From Schlegelella_A sp965246805 (GTDB lineage: Bacteria > Pseudomonadota > Gammaproteobacteria > Burkholderiales > Burkholderiaceae_C), in contig CBDFFO010000010.1 in NCBI GenBank assembly GCA_965246805.1, forward strand, positions 1-64,000: a stretch of 64,000 bases of DNA, given 5' to 3'. This document shows, piece after piece, positions 8,899 through 18,026 of this stretch. Every line of letters starts with the position of its first letter. The stretch's first letter is position 1. The notes beneath the pieces were generated by a model. It ran no database searches and was not told the DNA's origin. It was given only the letters and a program-made list of their open reading frames with translations. The translations under genes and the position numbers were made by a program.

Positions 8899-10123
8899 GT
8901 GGTGCCCGATTCCCCGAGCGAACTCTCGACGTCGGCCACTGCGGCGGCGAACCGCACCACCGCCTCGTCGATCTCGTCAGCGGTGACGACCAGCGGCGGC
9001 GCAATCCGGATGGCATTTGGCTGGACGGCATTGACTATCAACCCGTGCGATCGAGCTGCGGACTCGACCGACCCGGCATGCGCGCCGTCGAACACCACTG
9101 CAAGCCACAGGCCGGTGCCCCGCACTCCCGTGATGATCGGAGATTCAATAGCGCGCAATCCTTCGGCGAGCCGTTCACCCTGAGCGACCACCGACTCCAG
9201 CAGTCCATCGTTTGCTATCGTTTCGAGCACAGCGAAAGCCGCAGAGGCAGACACCGGGTTGCCACCGAACGTGCTTCCGTGATCACCGGGTTTGTATAGT
9301 TCGCCGGCCGCACCGAAGGCCAGGCACGCGCCGATCGGCATACCACCACCGAGGCCCTTAGCCAGGCTCACGATGTCGGGCCGGACGCCATCGTGCTGCC
9401 ACTGGAACCAACTACCGGTACGGCCGATGCCACTCTGAACCTCATCGAGCACGAGCAAGGCACCGTTGTCGTCGCAGGCCTTGCGCGCAGCCGCGAGGTA
9501 ACCGGCCGGAGGAGGCACGACACCGCCCTCGCCCAGCGTCGGTTCCAGGAACACCGCGGCGACCGAAGAGTCCACTGCCGCGATCAACGCGTCGACGTCG
9601 CCGTACGGCACGAATGTCACTGCTCCAGGTAGCGGTTTCGAACGGTTCACGCTTGGCCGGGTTACCGGTGATCGACAGGGAACCCATGGTGCGGCCGTGG
9701 AATCCGCCGACAGCGGCGATGACGGTGAGCTTTGCCGCCGTCGGGATCCGCGGCCCAGCCGTGCCGTCGCACGAGTTTGAGGGCGCACTCGTTTGCTTCG
9801 GAACCGTCATTGCTGAAGAACACCCGGGCATCACCGCCGGCGAGTTCGACCAACCGTTCGGCCAATCGCAAGCCCGGCTCGTGCATCACGAGGTTGGAGG
9901 TGTGCGCGATGACGCCGACCTGGTCGGAAACGGCTTTGACCAGAGCCGGATGTGCGTGTCCGAGCGAGGACGTGGCGATGCCGGCGAGGAAGTCGAGGTA
10001 TTCGTTGCCGTCGGCATCCCACACGCGCACGCCGCTGCCGTGGGTCAGCGCGATCGGCGGGGTGCCGTAGTTGTTCATCATGACCGCGTTCCAGCGGTCC
10101 TGGTACTCGGAGTTGGCGCTCAC
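8895..10123 (-). CDS. argD: Acetylornithine aminotransferase, with two apparent +1 frameshifts
   Basis: A PLP enzyme converting N-acetylglutamate semialdehyde to N-acetylornithine. It starts at GTG 10123 (GTGA overlap with argB) with VSANSEYQDRWNAVMMNNYG. FFSNDGSEANECALKL and GGFHGRTMGSLS are clear, then LVLDEVQSGIGRTG, SLAKGLGGGMPIGA (PLP Lys) and GSTFGGNPVSA. These pieces lie in three frames. Removing one base from the T-run at 9731-9733 and one from the T-run at 9636-9638 restores about 408 residues. Two short-homopolymer insertions in an essential operon gene suggest sequence errors, not true loss. Confidence 0.85.
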
Positions 10124-11052
10124 GCAAGCACTCCTGTCTCTGAACCGGACGGCAGGTCGGGCAACACCATGGTGCCGACGCCCTCGCTGGTGAACACTTC
10201 GAGCAGCACCGCATGCGGCACCCGACCGTCGAGCACATGGGCACGTGGCACGCCACCCTCCACGGCGCGCAGGCATGCTTCCATTTTCGGCACCATCCCC
10301 GCCGAGAGCGATGGCAGCATCGCTGCGAGATCGCTCGCACGCAGTTCGCTGATGACCTCGTCGCTGGCCGGCCAGTTGGCGAACAGGCCCGCGACATCGG
10401 TCAGCATGACCAGCTTCTCGGCGCCGAGCGCCACTGCCAACGAGGAAGCGGCGGTGTCGGCGTTGACGTTGTAGCTCAGCCCGTCGAGTCCGCGCGCGAC
10501 CGTGGCGATCACCGGGATGCGGCCAGCGGCCAGAAGCTCAAGCACTGCGCCGGGTTCGACCGCGGTGACATCCCCGACCTGCCCGATGTCGACGTGCTCA
10601 CCGTCGATCACCACGCCTCGACGCGTGGCGGTCATCAGCTGCGCGTCCTCACCGGACAGCCCCACAGCGAGCTGCCCGTGGTCGTTGATCAGATTCACGA
10701 TGTCGCTGTTCACCTGGCCCACCAACACCATCCGGACTATTTCCATCGCCTCGGGACTTGTTACCCGAAGGCCGCCCTTGAACTCGCTGGCAATGCCGAG
10801 CCGGTCGAGGTGAGCGCTGATCTGCGGCCCGCCGCCATGCACCACCACCGGACGCAAACCGGCGATTCGCAGGAACATCACGTCCTGGGCGAAGTTCTTC
10901 TGCAATTCCGGCGACGTCATCGCATTGCCGCCGTACTTGATCACGACGATCTTGCCGTTGAACTGCGCCAACCACGGCAATGCGTCGGCAAGGACCGCGG
11001 CCTTGGCCACTACGGCAGCCGGCGCCGAGAAGTCAGTGATCGTCCCGGTCAT
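10120..11052 (-). CDS. argB: Acetylglutamate kinase
   Basis: Phosphorylates N-acetylglutamate, the usual feedback-controlled step of the pathway. The 310-residue amino-acid-kinase fold shows VVIKYGGNAM near residue 38, VVVHGGGPQIS near 70, and YNVNADTAASSLAVAL for nucleotide binding. The ATG at 11052 overlaps the argJ stop as ATGA, and its stop overlaps argD as GTGA. The reading frame is intact, unlike argJ and argD on either side. Confidence 0.95.
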   Translation of the reverse strand: MTGTITDFSAPAAVVAKAAVLADALPWLAQFNGKIVVIKYGGNAMTSPELQKNFAQDVMFLRIAGLRPVVVHGGGPQISAHLDRLGIASEFKGGLRVTSPEAMEIVRMVLVGQVNSDIVNLINDHGQLAVGLSGEDAQLMTATRRGVVIDGEHVDIGQVGDVTAVEPGAVLELLAAGRIPVIATVARGLDGLSYNVNADTAASSLAVALGAEKLVMLTDVAGLFANWPASDEVISELRASDLAAMLPSLSAGMVPKMEACLRAVEGGVPRAHVLDGRVPHAVLLEVFTSEGVGTMVLPDLPSGSETGVLA

Positions 11053-12210
11053 GAGGAGTACTCGCTGTTCTCCCGGACGTAGGCCAACGAGAGGTCGTTG
11101 GTCCAGATCGTCGCCGAATCCGACCCTGCGTGCAGATCGACCGCGATATGAACGTTGCGGCCCGACAGATCAACCGACGATCGTGGTGCGCCCGCGCGAC
11201 CTTCGACGCACACCAGCACGCCGTTCATCGCTACATCGATCTCATCAGGTTCGAAGACCGCTTGCGTCGTGCCGATGGCGGACAGCACCCGACCCCAGTT
11301 GGGGTCATTGCCGAATAGCGCGCACTTGAGCAGGTTGCTACGCGAAATGGCCCGGGCCGACTTCGACGGCGTCGGCCTCACTGGCCGCGCCCGCGACGTC
11401 GATGCGAACCTCCTTGGTCGCGCCCTCGGCGTCGGCAACGAGCTGGGCACAGAGATCAGCTGCAACCTGATGCACCGCAGCAGCGAAATCGTCGTAACTG
11501 GGCGTCACACCAGAGGCACCGGAAGTCAGCAGCAGCACCGTGTCGTTGGTCGACATGCACCCGTCCGAGTCGACCCGGTCGTAGGTGCGAGAGGTGGCCG
11601 TCCGCAGCGCGCGATCGAGAACGCTCACGTCGACGACTGCGTCGGTCGTCAGCACGCTCAGCATGGTGGCCAGACCAGGTGCCAACATGCCCGCGCCCTT
11701 GGCCATTCCACCGACCGTCCAACCCTCGGAGTGTGTGATCGACGCAGTCTTGGCCACTGAATCGGTGGTGCGAATAGCTTCTGCGGCGTCTGCACCACCC
11801 TCGGAGGTCAGCGCGTCTTTGGCCGAGCCGACTGCGGGAAGCAGCTTGTCCATGTTCAACCGGTCACCGATCAGGCCGGTGGAGCACACTGCGACCTCGC
11901 CCGCGCCGATGCCCAGCAACTCGGCCGTGCGTTCGGCCGTGACGTGGGTGTCGGCGAAACCGTCCGGACCGTTGCACGCATTGGCGCCGCCGGAGTTCAG
12001 AATGACGGCCCGCACCTCGCCACCGGACAACACCTGCTGCGACCACACGACCGGTGCGGCCTTGATCCGGTTGCTCGTGAAGACTCCGGCAGCCGCGGCG
12101 GACGGGCCGTCGTTCACAATCAGAGCGACATCCATAGCACCCGATGCTTTGAGGCCGGCAACGACGCCTGCGGCCCTAAAGCCTTGTGCCGCGGTGACTC
12201 CTGCGCTCAC
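11049..12210 (-). CDS. argJ: Bifunctional ornithine acetyltransferase/N-acetylglutamate synthase, apparent +1 frameshift
   Basis: ArgJ recycles the acetyl group from acetylornithine to glutamate and self-cleaves before a conserved Thr, here in GLATMLSVLTTDA. The N-terminal part begins at GTG 12210 (GTGA overlap with argC). The C-terminal part, with SNLLKCALFGNDPNWGRVL, lies in another frame. Removing one base from GGG at 11354-11356 gives a continuous VEVGRAISRSNLL and a protein of about 386 residues. The break is probably a sequence error. Confidence 0.86.
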
Positions 12211-13236
12211 GGTGCTACTCCATCCACTGCGAGGCCGGCCGCCTCATCGAGACCGAACATGATGTTGGCATTCTGAACCGCTTGTCCGGCAGCACCTTTG
12301 CCGAGGTTGTCGATAGCACTGGTAACGATGATCCGGCCCGAGTCGATGTCGACAGATGCCTGTAGGTGCACCGAGTTGGACCCGAACGTCGCCGCCGTGT
12401 GAGGCTGCTGGCCCTCGGGAAGCAGGTGCACGAACAACTCGTCGCCGTAGGCAGCCGCAAGCACAGACCGCACATCGTCGACCGTCACCGGGCCCAGCAG
12501 CCGGGCGCACCGTAACGGCGGCCAGGATTCCACGGGGCATCGGTGCGAGGAACGGCGTCATCGACAGACTGGTGGCACCACTGGCCTGCTTGATCTCGGG
12601 CACGTGCTGGTGCGCGCCGACCTTGTAACCGCTGACGTCACCCATCACTTCACTGCCGAGCAGGTTGACCTTTGCTCCCCGTCCGGCACCTGACGTGCCG
12701 GACGCCGCGACCACGACCACGTCGGACGGATCTGCGATACCCGCCGCCACGAGCGGAGCGAGCGCCGACGTGATCGCCACCGCGTAGCAGCCGGTGTTGG
12801 CGACCCGCGAGGTCTGGGCGATCTTGGCGCGCTGGCCGGGCAGTTCGGGCAGCCCGTACGTCCAGGTCCCTGGATGGGTGCCGCCGTAGTACCGCTCGTA
12901 GACGGCGGCGTCGAGCAGCCGGTGGTCCGCACCGAGGTCGACGATCTTGATGCCGGCAGGCAGTTGGGCCGCGAACTCGCCGGAAGCGCCGTGTGGAAGG
13001 GCTAGGAAGACAAGGTCGACACCGGCGAATGCAGCAGGCGTGGTCGGCACCAGGTCGAGGTCGGCAAGGGTCCGCAGATGGGGGTGCACATCACCGACCT
13101 GCTGGCCGGCGTTGCCATGAGCAGCAGCGACCGTCACCTCGATGTCGGGATGCGCGGACAACAACCTGAGTAGTTCGCCGCCGGCATACCCACTGGCTCC
13201 GGCGACTGCAGCAGTGATCACCACATGATTATGCAT
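12207..13236 (-). CDS. argC: N-acetyl-gamma-glutamyl-phosphate reductase, apparent +1 frameshift
   Basis: NADPH-dependent reduction of acetylglutamyl phosphate to the semialdehyde; first gene of the operon. GASGYAGGELLRLL (nucleotide binding) and VANTGCYAVAITSAL (catalytic Cys) are clear. The protein runs to PMPRGILAAVTVRPA, and continues in a second frame with VTVDDVRSVLAAAYGDELF to the stop at 12207. One extra base in GGG at 12490-12492 explains the break; the corrected length is about 342 residues. The ATG at 13236 abuts the ARG-box-like repeats; in-frame GTG codons lie at 13224 and 13221. Confidence 0.86.
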
Positions 13237-13255
13237 CAGGGTGCATTGTCATGCA
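13232..13255 (-). promoter_or_regulatory. ARG-box-like operator at argC
   Basis: TGCATTGTCATGCA at 13242-13255 is a TGCAT-N4-ATGCA palindrome, the form of ArgR boxes in actinobacteria. A third half-site TGCAT lies at 13232-13236, overlapping the proposed argC start codon. Bound ArgR would therefore cover the start region of the whole operon. The exact transcription start is not visible. Confidence 0.7.
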
Positions 13256-13298
13256 TAGAGTTACCCATTCCCGACGATCGAGCGTGGCTTTCGCCACA

Positions 13299-13362
13299 AA
13301 GCGGAGATGCTTCCTCCGGTTGTACTACATTCGTCGGTGAAGCGGAGGCTACCTCTCCGCTT
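13299..13362 (+). promoter_or_regulatory. Two 23-bp inverted-repeat operators before the MFS gene
   Basis: Site 1 (13299-13321) has arms AAGCGGAG and CTCCGGTT around 7 bases. Site 2 (13340-13362) has perfect arms AAGCGGAG and CTCCGCTT, also around 7 bases. The sites lie 41 bp apart, close to four helical turns. The TetR-family gene downstream is the obvious candidate to bind them (inference), repressing the efflux gene whose ATG is 25 bases after site 2. Confidence 0.72.
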
Positions 13363-13386
13363 GAAGACTTCGACAGGAGAACGACC

Positions 13387-14943
13387 ATGACTGCATCAAC
13401 AGCGACTGCAGAGGCGGCCCCCTCGACGTTGCCGCCCGATCAGCACGCCGTGGACAATCCGCACCACGCTCGGCGGTGGTGGATCCTGGTGATCCTGAGC
13501 CTCGCGCAGCTGATGGTCGTGCTCGACACGACCATTGTGAACATCGCCCTGCCGGATGCCCAGTCCGACCTGGGCTTCAACGATTCGCAGCGGCAGTGGA
13601 TCGTCACCGCCTACGCGCTCGCGTTCGGGTCACTGCTCCTCCTCGGTGGCCGGCTCGGGGACATGTTCGGGCGCAAGTGGGTGTTCCTGATCGGCCTCAC
13701 CGGATTCGCGATCGCCTCGGCCATCGGCGGCGCGGCGGAGTCGTTCGGCATGCTCGTAGCGGCTCGCGCCGTCCAGGGTGTGTTCGGCGCCTTGCTCGCA
13801 CCGGCAGCCCTGTCGTTGCTGACCACGACCTTCACCGAGGCGAAGGAACGCGCGAAGGCGTTCGGCATCTTCGGCGCGATTGCCGGCGGTGGCGCCGGCG
13901 TAGGACTGTTGCTCGGCGGTTTCCTCACCGAGTACCTGAGCTGGCGCTGGGCGATGTACGTGAACTTGTTCTTCGCGGTGGCCGCACTGGTCGGCGGCAT
14001 GATGTTTCTGGTGCACCGCAAGGAGGCCGAGCGCGCAAAGCTTGACCTCCCTGGGGCAGTCACTGTGTCACTGGCTCTGTTCGCCCTGGTGTTCGGCTTC
14101 TCGCACGCCGAGACCGACGGTTGGGGCAACGGCATCACCGTCGCGTCGCTGATTGCCGGTGTCGTCCTGCTCGCGGTCTTCGTGCAGATCGAACGAGTCG
14201 TTGCGCACCCGATCCTGCCGCTGCGCGTGGTGTTGGACCGCAACCGCGGTGGCGCATACCTGGCGGTGCTGATCGTCGGCCTCGGGATGTTCGGGGTGTT
14301 CCTGTTCATCACGTATTACCTGCAGGTGAACCTGCACTTCTCGCCGATCCAGTCCGGTCTCGCATTCCTGCCCATGGTGGGCATGATCGTCGTCATCGCC
14401 TCGGTCGGGACTGCAGTACTCGCAACCCGGATCAGCCCCAAGTGGATGATCTCGGGCGGCATGCTGATTGCGGCAATCGCCATGGTGATGCTCACCGGCA
14501 TCTCCCCGGACAGCAGCTACGTGTCAGCCGTCCTGCCGGGCACGATGGTCATGGGCGCAGGGATGGGAATCCTCTTTGCCTCGGCCATGAGCACCGCAAC
14601 GATGAACGTCTCTGCGGACGACGCCGGCGTGGCATCGGCAAGTGTGAACATGGGCCAGCAGATCGGCGGTTCGATCGGTACATCACTGCTTTCGACCATC
14701 GCGGCAAGCGGTGCGACGGCGTACGTGACCAGTCACGCGATCAACGCACCAGCCGGCTCGACCGCCGACCAGATCAAGGCCTTGGCCGGCGAGTTGCAGG
14801 TGGCAGCCACGATCCACGGCTACCAGATCGCGTTCTGGGTCGCAGCTGCGATCTTCGCCGCAGGCGCAGTCATCACCGGCTTGCTCTTGCGCCCGGGAAT
14901 TCCGGTACTTGACCCCGAGGGCGCGCCGACCATGATGCACTGA
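13387..14943 (+). CDS. MFS multidrug efflux transporter, DHA2 (EmrB/QacA) type
   Basis: A 518-residue inner-membrane drug:proton antiporter with about 14 hydrophobic segments. MVVLDTTIVNIALP lies in the first membrane helix, GGRLGDMFGRKW is MFS motif A, and the centre carries a long loop around residues 205-220. The ATG at 13387 follows an AGGAGA site; a longer in-frame reading to 13225 would cross the operators. The tetR gene follows in the same direction after 132 bases. The substrate is unknown; export of toxic compounds or antibiotics is the usual role. Confidence 0.88.
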   Translation: MTASTATAEAAPSTLPPDQHAVDNPHHARRWWILVILSLAQLMVVLDTTIVNIALPDAQSDLGFNDSQRQWIVTAYALAFGSLLLLGGRLGDMFGRKWVFLIGLTGFAIASAIGGAAESFGMLVAARAVQGVFGALLAPAALSLLTTTFTEAKERAKAFGIFGAIAGGGAGVGLLLGGFLTEYLSWRWAMYVNLFFAVAALVGGMMFLVHRKEAERAKLDLPGAVTVSLALFALVFGFSHAETDGWGNGITVASLIAGVVLLAVFVQIERVVAHPILPLRVVLDRNRGGAYLAVLIVGLGMFGVFLFITYYLQVNLHFSPIQSGLAFLPMVGMIVVIASVGTAVLATRISPKWMISGGMLIAAIAMVMLTGISPDSSYVSAVLPGTMVMGAGMGILFASAMSTATMNVSADDAGVASASVNMGQQIGGSIGTSLLSTIAASGATAYVTSHAINAPAGSTADQIKALAGELQVAATIHGYQIAFWVAAAIFAAGAVITGLLLRPGIPVLDPEGAPTMMH

Positions 14944-14944
14944 C

Positions 14945-15029
14945 GACACTCCTGGAATACGTGTCGCAGTGCTGACTATGAGTGCTGCCGGCGGGAAAGG
15001 CACGTAAGTGCCGGACCTGCCGGCAGCAC
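14945..15029 (+). other. Nested inverted repeats between MFS gene and tetR
   Basis: An 11-bp perfect stem (GTGCTGCCGGC at 14982-14992 with its complement at 15019-15029) encloses a second hairpin (GGCAC at 14999-15003 with GTGCC at 15008-15012, loop GTAA). A smaller GACAC/GTGTC repeat (14945-14949 and 14961-14965) precedes them. There is no trailing T-run, so this could be an attenuating or processing structure between the two genes, or another protein site. Confidence 0.6.
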
Positions 15030-15075
15030 CACCAAACCGCACCACCAGCAGTACACAGCGAGTAGGGAGCCGACG

Positions 15076-15747
15076 ATGACGAAGACTGTTGCCGAACCGG
15101 GTCTTCGTAAGGACGCCGCCCACAACCGGCAGTTGCTGATCGACGCCGCCGAGGAGCTATTCGCCGAACGCGGACTGACCGTCTCACTAGACGACATCGC
15201 CCGTCATGCCGGTGTAGGGGTCGGCACGGCCTACCGCCGGTTCGCCAACAAGCAGGAACTGATCACCGCGCTGTTCGAGAAAAAGATCAGCGACGTCACC
15301 GCGATCGCGCGCGCCGCCGCTGAGTGCGCGGACCCCCTGACCGGCCTCGAGGAGTTCCTCACCAAGGCCTTCGGGATGATGGCGGGAAACCGCGGCTTGC
15401 GCGACATCATGGTCTCGGCCAATGTCGACATGTCCCGCAAGGCCGAGGCCGGCGTGGAACTCAACGCGATCATGACGACGCTGCTGGAGCGGGCACAGGC
15501 TGACGGGCAAGTGCGGCCAGAACTCGGACCGACCGACTTCGGCGTGATCTTCTGGATGATCGGCGCCACGCTGGACTACACCGACGCCGACACCGAGGTG
15601 TGGAGTCGGCACTTGCGCATCTGGCTCGACGGCATTCGCGCTTCGGCCGCGACGACGGCGCTACCCGGCCACCCGTTGTCTGCCGACCAGTTCGACTACT
15701 GCAGCGAGCGTGCCCACACCGTGTTGCGCGGACGCGGCGCCCGCTAG
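15076..15747 (+). CDS. TetR-family transcriptional regulator
   Basis: A 223-residue protein with an N-terminal TetR helix-turn-helix: LLIDAAEELFAERGLTVSLD, then IARHAGVGVGTAYRRFANKQ (about residues 40-60). The all-helical ligand domain follows. The start ATG has GGGAG just upstream. It lies directly after the MFS gene, whose promoter carries paired inverted repeats, so it is probably the local repressor of efflux. The ligand is unknown. Confidence 0.9.
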   Translation: MTKTVAEPGLRKDAAHNRQLLIDAAEELFAERGLTVSLDDIARHAGVGVGTAYRRFANKQELITALFEKKISDVTAIARAAAECADPLTGLEEFLTKAFGMMAGNRGLRDIMVSANVDMSRKAEAGVELNAIMTTLLERAQADGQVRPELGPTDFGVIFWMIGATLDYTDADTEVWSRHLRIWLDGIRASAATTALPGHPLSADQFDYCSERAHTVLRGRGAR

Positions 15748-15773
15748 CTGCCGCACGGATCCCGCCTCCGACC

Positions 15774-16553
15774 GTGACCACCGTCCTGCTCGACATCGAC
15801 GGCGTACTCACGGTCTCGTGGCAGGCCTTGCCGGACGCTCCCGAGGTCATCAACTGGCTGACGACTCACGACATCACGTTCCGGCTGGTCACGAACACCT
15901 CGTCCAAGGTGCGGTCAGAGATTGCTGAAGCACTGGCCGACGCCGGGATGCCCGTCCGCGCGGACCACATCCTGACCGCGGTCACCGCGGCCGGCGAATA
16001 CCTGCGGTCGCACCATCGTCAGGTGCCGGTGCTGGTCGTGAACGAGGGGGATCTCAGCGGCGAACTCGTCGGCATCGACTGCGTCGGAATTCGCGAGGCC
16101 GACCGCGCCGGCGCCGTCCTGCTCGGCGGGGCCGGGCCGTCGACCGGCTGGCGTGAATTCAACGCCGCTTTCCGGCTGATCTCCAACGGGGCTCCCCTGA
16201 TCGCCTTGCATCGCAACGCCCGGTTCCAGACCGCTGATGGTCCGGCGCTCGACATGGGTGCGTTCCTGGTCGGTCTGGAGGGTGCCGCGGATGTCCATGC
16301 TGTGGTCACCGGCAAGCCGGCAGCGGAGTTCTTCCGCGCGGCGTTGTCCGACCTCGATGCCGCCCCAGCGGCGGCCGTGATGGTCGGCGATGACATCGGC
16401 TCGGACGTTCGCGGCGCTCAGGCCGTTGGTATCACTGGCGTTCTGGTCCGGACCGGCAAATTCCGCGAGTCCGACTTGACGGACGACGGCGCCGATCCCG
16501 ACCATGGATTGGCCGGGATCGGCGAACTACCCGAGCTGCTCGAACGGCTCTGA
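15774..16553 (+). CDS. HAD-superfamily (IIA, LHPP/NagD-like) phosphatase
   Basis: About 259 residues. The catalytic DIDGVLT near the N-terminus is HAD motif I, VTNTSSK is motif II, and VMVGDDIGSDVRGAQ is motif III/IV. The C2-type cap and overall pattern resemble the human LHPP/NagD group of hydrolases. I chose GTG 15774 because it places motif I at residues 8-14; upstream codons would overlap tetR. The substrate is not predictable from sequence. Confidence 0.85.
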   Translation: MTTVLLDIDGVLTVSWQALPDAPEVINWLTTHDITFRLVTNTSSKVRSEIAEALADAGMPVRADHILTAVTAAGEYLRSHHRQVPVLVVNEGDLSGELVGIDCVGIREADRAGAVLLGGAGPSTGWREFNAAFRLISNGAPLIALHRNARFQTADGPALDMGAFLVGLEGAADVHAVVTGKPAAEFFRAALSDLDAAPAAAVMVGDDIGSDVRGAQAVGITGVLVRTGKFRESDLTDDGADPDHGLAGIGELPELLERL

Positions 16554-16607
16554 TCAGCCGGCGGAACTTCGTCTGCCCCCGGGCACGGTTCCACCTACGT
16601 GCGGTTA

Positions 16608-17024
16608 TTACCCGGGGAAGGCCGGCTGCACGATCCGGAAGTGGTTGCCGAACGGGTCGCGAGCACCGCAGTCGATGCCGTAGGGCTGCTCGGTGGGCTC
16701 GTCGGTGAACTCGACGCCACGGGCCTTGAGCGTGTCATACGTGCCCTGGCAGTCATCGGTGGTCAGCCCGAAACAGAACCCGGTGGCGCCCTTGGATACC
16801 AGCTCGCGGACCATGTCGCCGGATGCTGCGTCCATGCCGGGCGGCCCGGGCAACTCGAGGAAGATCTCGCGGCCGGCCTCCCCCGGGACCCGCACGGTCA
16901 GCCACCGCATGAATCCCATGTCGAGATCGCTACCGACCTCGAGCCCGAGCTTGTTGACGTAGAAATCGAGTGCCTCGTCCTGGTCGAGGACGAAGACGTG
17001 GGACATATTGATCGAGTTGAACAT
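16608..17024 (-). CDS. VOC (glyoxalase/dioxygenase-fold) family protein
   Basis: A 138-residue single VOC module pair. MSHVFVLDQDEALDFYVNKL opens repeat one, and the second repeat ends in GIDCGARDPFGNHFRIVQP, with candidate metal ligands His and Glu in the usual strands. AAGGAAG precedes the ATG. An AraC-type regulator gene lies 59 bases upstream on the same strand, a common pairing in actinobacteria. The reaction is unknown; glyoxalase, resistance or dioxygenase activity are all possible for this fold. Confidence 0.85.
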   Translation of the reverse strand: MFNSINMSHVFVLDQDEALDFYVNKLGLEVGSDLDMGFMRWLTVRVPGEAGREIFLELPGPPGMDAASGDMVRELVSKGATGFCFGLTTDDCQGTYDTLKARGVEFTDEPTEQPYGIDCGARDPFGNHFRIVQPAFPG

Positions 17025-17083
17025 CGTGACTTCCTTGCTGTCGGCTGGTTGTTGCTGGTTGTGCTCGCGCGGCGAATACGAAC

Positions 17084-17506
17084 CTACGGATCAGTCGTCG
17101 GGCCGGCTTCTCCAAAACTGCTCGGTCTGGTCCACACCATCGAGTAGTACGTCGGCACAGCCGCGCTGACGCTCTTGCGACGAAACTCCGACGGCGCTAC
17201 ACCGACGACAGCACGGAACATCCGGCTGAATGTGCCCAGGCTGGTGAAGCCGACCGCCATGCAGATATCGGTGATCGACCGGTCGGACTCCCTGAGCAGA
17301 AACATCGCGCGTTCGACCCGCCGGCGCTGCAGATATCTATTGGGCGTTTCCCCGAACACCGTCCGGAAGGTGCGGATGAAGTGGGCCTGCGAGACATGTG
17401 CCACGCGAGCGAGCGAAGCGATGTCGAGCGGCTCGGCGTAATCCCGGTCCATCGCATCGCGTGCACGCAGCATGCGACGGTTGATCTCCTCCTGCGCACG
17501 GCTCAC
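17084..17506 (-). CDS. AraC-family regulator, DNA-binding domain only
   Basis: A 140-residue protein made mostly of the AraC/XylS two-HTH domain: DIASLARVAHVSQAHFIRTF (first helix-turn-helix, about residues 28-47) and ITDICMAVGFTSLGTFSRMF (second, about 77-96). There is no separate ligand domain, only a 30-residue tail. It probably controls the adjacent VOC gene (inference from position). Confidence 0.88.
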   Translation of the reverse strand: MSRAQEEINRRMLRARDAMDRDYAEPLDIASLARVAHVSQAHFIRTFRTVFGETPNRYLQRRRVERAMFLLRESDRSITDICMAVGFTSLGTFSRMFRAVVGVAPSEFRRKSVSAAVPTYYSMVWTRPSSFGEAGPTTDP

Positions 17507-17604
17507 GGCACAATCTCACCAGCCGCCTCGATTGCGGTGTCGGCGGCATTGCCTACGGTTGCCGTTGGACGCCCGCAACAAGGCCAGCATGACGAGGAGA
17601 TGCG

Positions 17605-18020
17605 ATGCCCCGCGCGCGCACGGTGACCGAGCGACAGCTGCTGAGCACTTACCTCGACCGCCAGTTGTTGCTCGAGCGGCGGCACATGAGCGTTCCGCAG
17701 GCCGTCGGCCGCCTCGTTGCATTGGCAGGCTCAGTACTCCCCCGCGCCGTTCGTCGCTCTGCAGAGCAGGCTCGATGGGTTCACGACCGACGCCTTGGAC
17801 GACGCACTCACGCGGGGCCGGGTGGTGAAGTCGACCCTTATGCGCGGCACGCTGCACCTCGTAGACGCTCTCGACTACCCCTACTACGCTGCGGCCTGGC
17901 AGGTGCAGGCCGCCACGAACGTCCGCGCCCGCGCGCGGGATGCTGGTACGGGCGAAGTAAGTCTGGTCGAGGCGTTGCGCCGCTACCTGGTGGAGGCGCA
18001 CACCACCGACGAGATCCGAG
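17605..18020 (+). CDS. Winged-helix DNA-binding-domain protein, frameshifted and cut off by the chimeric join
   Basis: The start has a GAGGAG site before the ATG at 17605. The protein reads TVTERQLLSTYLDRQLLLER and then continues in another frame with QAQYSPAPFVALQSRL and LTRGRVVKSTLMRGTLHLVD, as in the actinobacterial winged-helix (HTH_42-like) proteins. One extra G at 17724-17725 explains the frame change. After TTDEIRA the sequence abruptly becomes the antisense of tolQ. More than half of the expected protein is missing. Confidence 0.72.
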
Positions 18021-18026
18021 CGGCCC
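18012..18026. other. Junction of actinobacterial and betaproteobacterial DNA
   Basis: Left of this point the plus strand encodes a winged-helix protein through TTDEIRA. Right of it the minus strand encodes the first 49 or so residues of TolQ through LRRVRAA. Both genes are interrupted at the same few bases, around GAGATCCGAGCGGCC. No integrase, IS end, target-site duplication or tRNA is present here. Confidence 0.88.
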
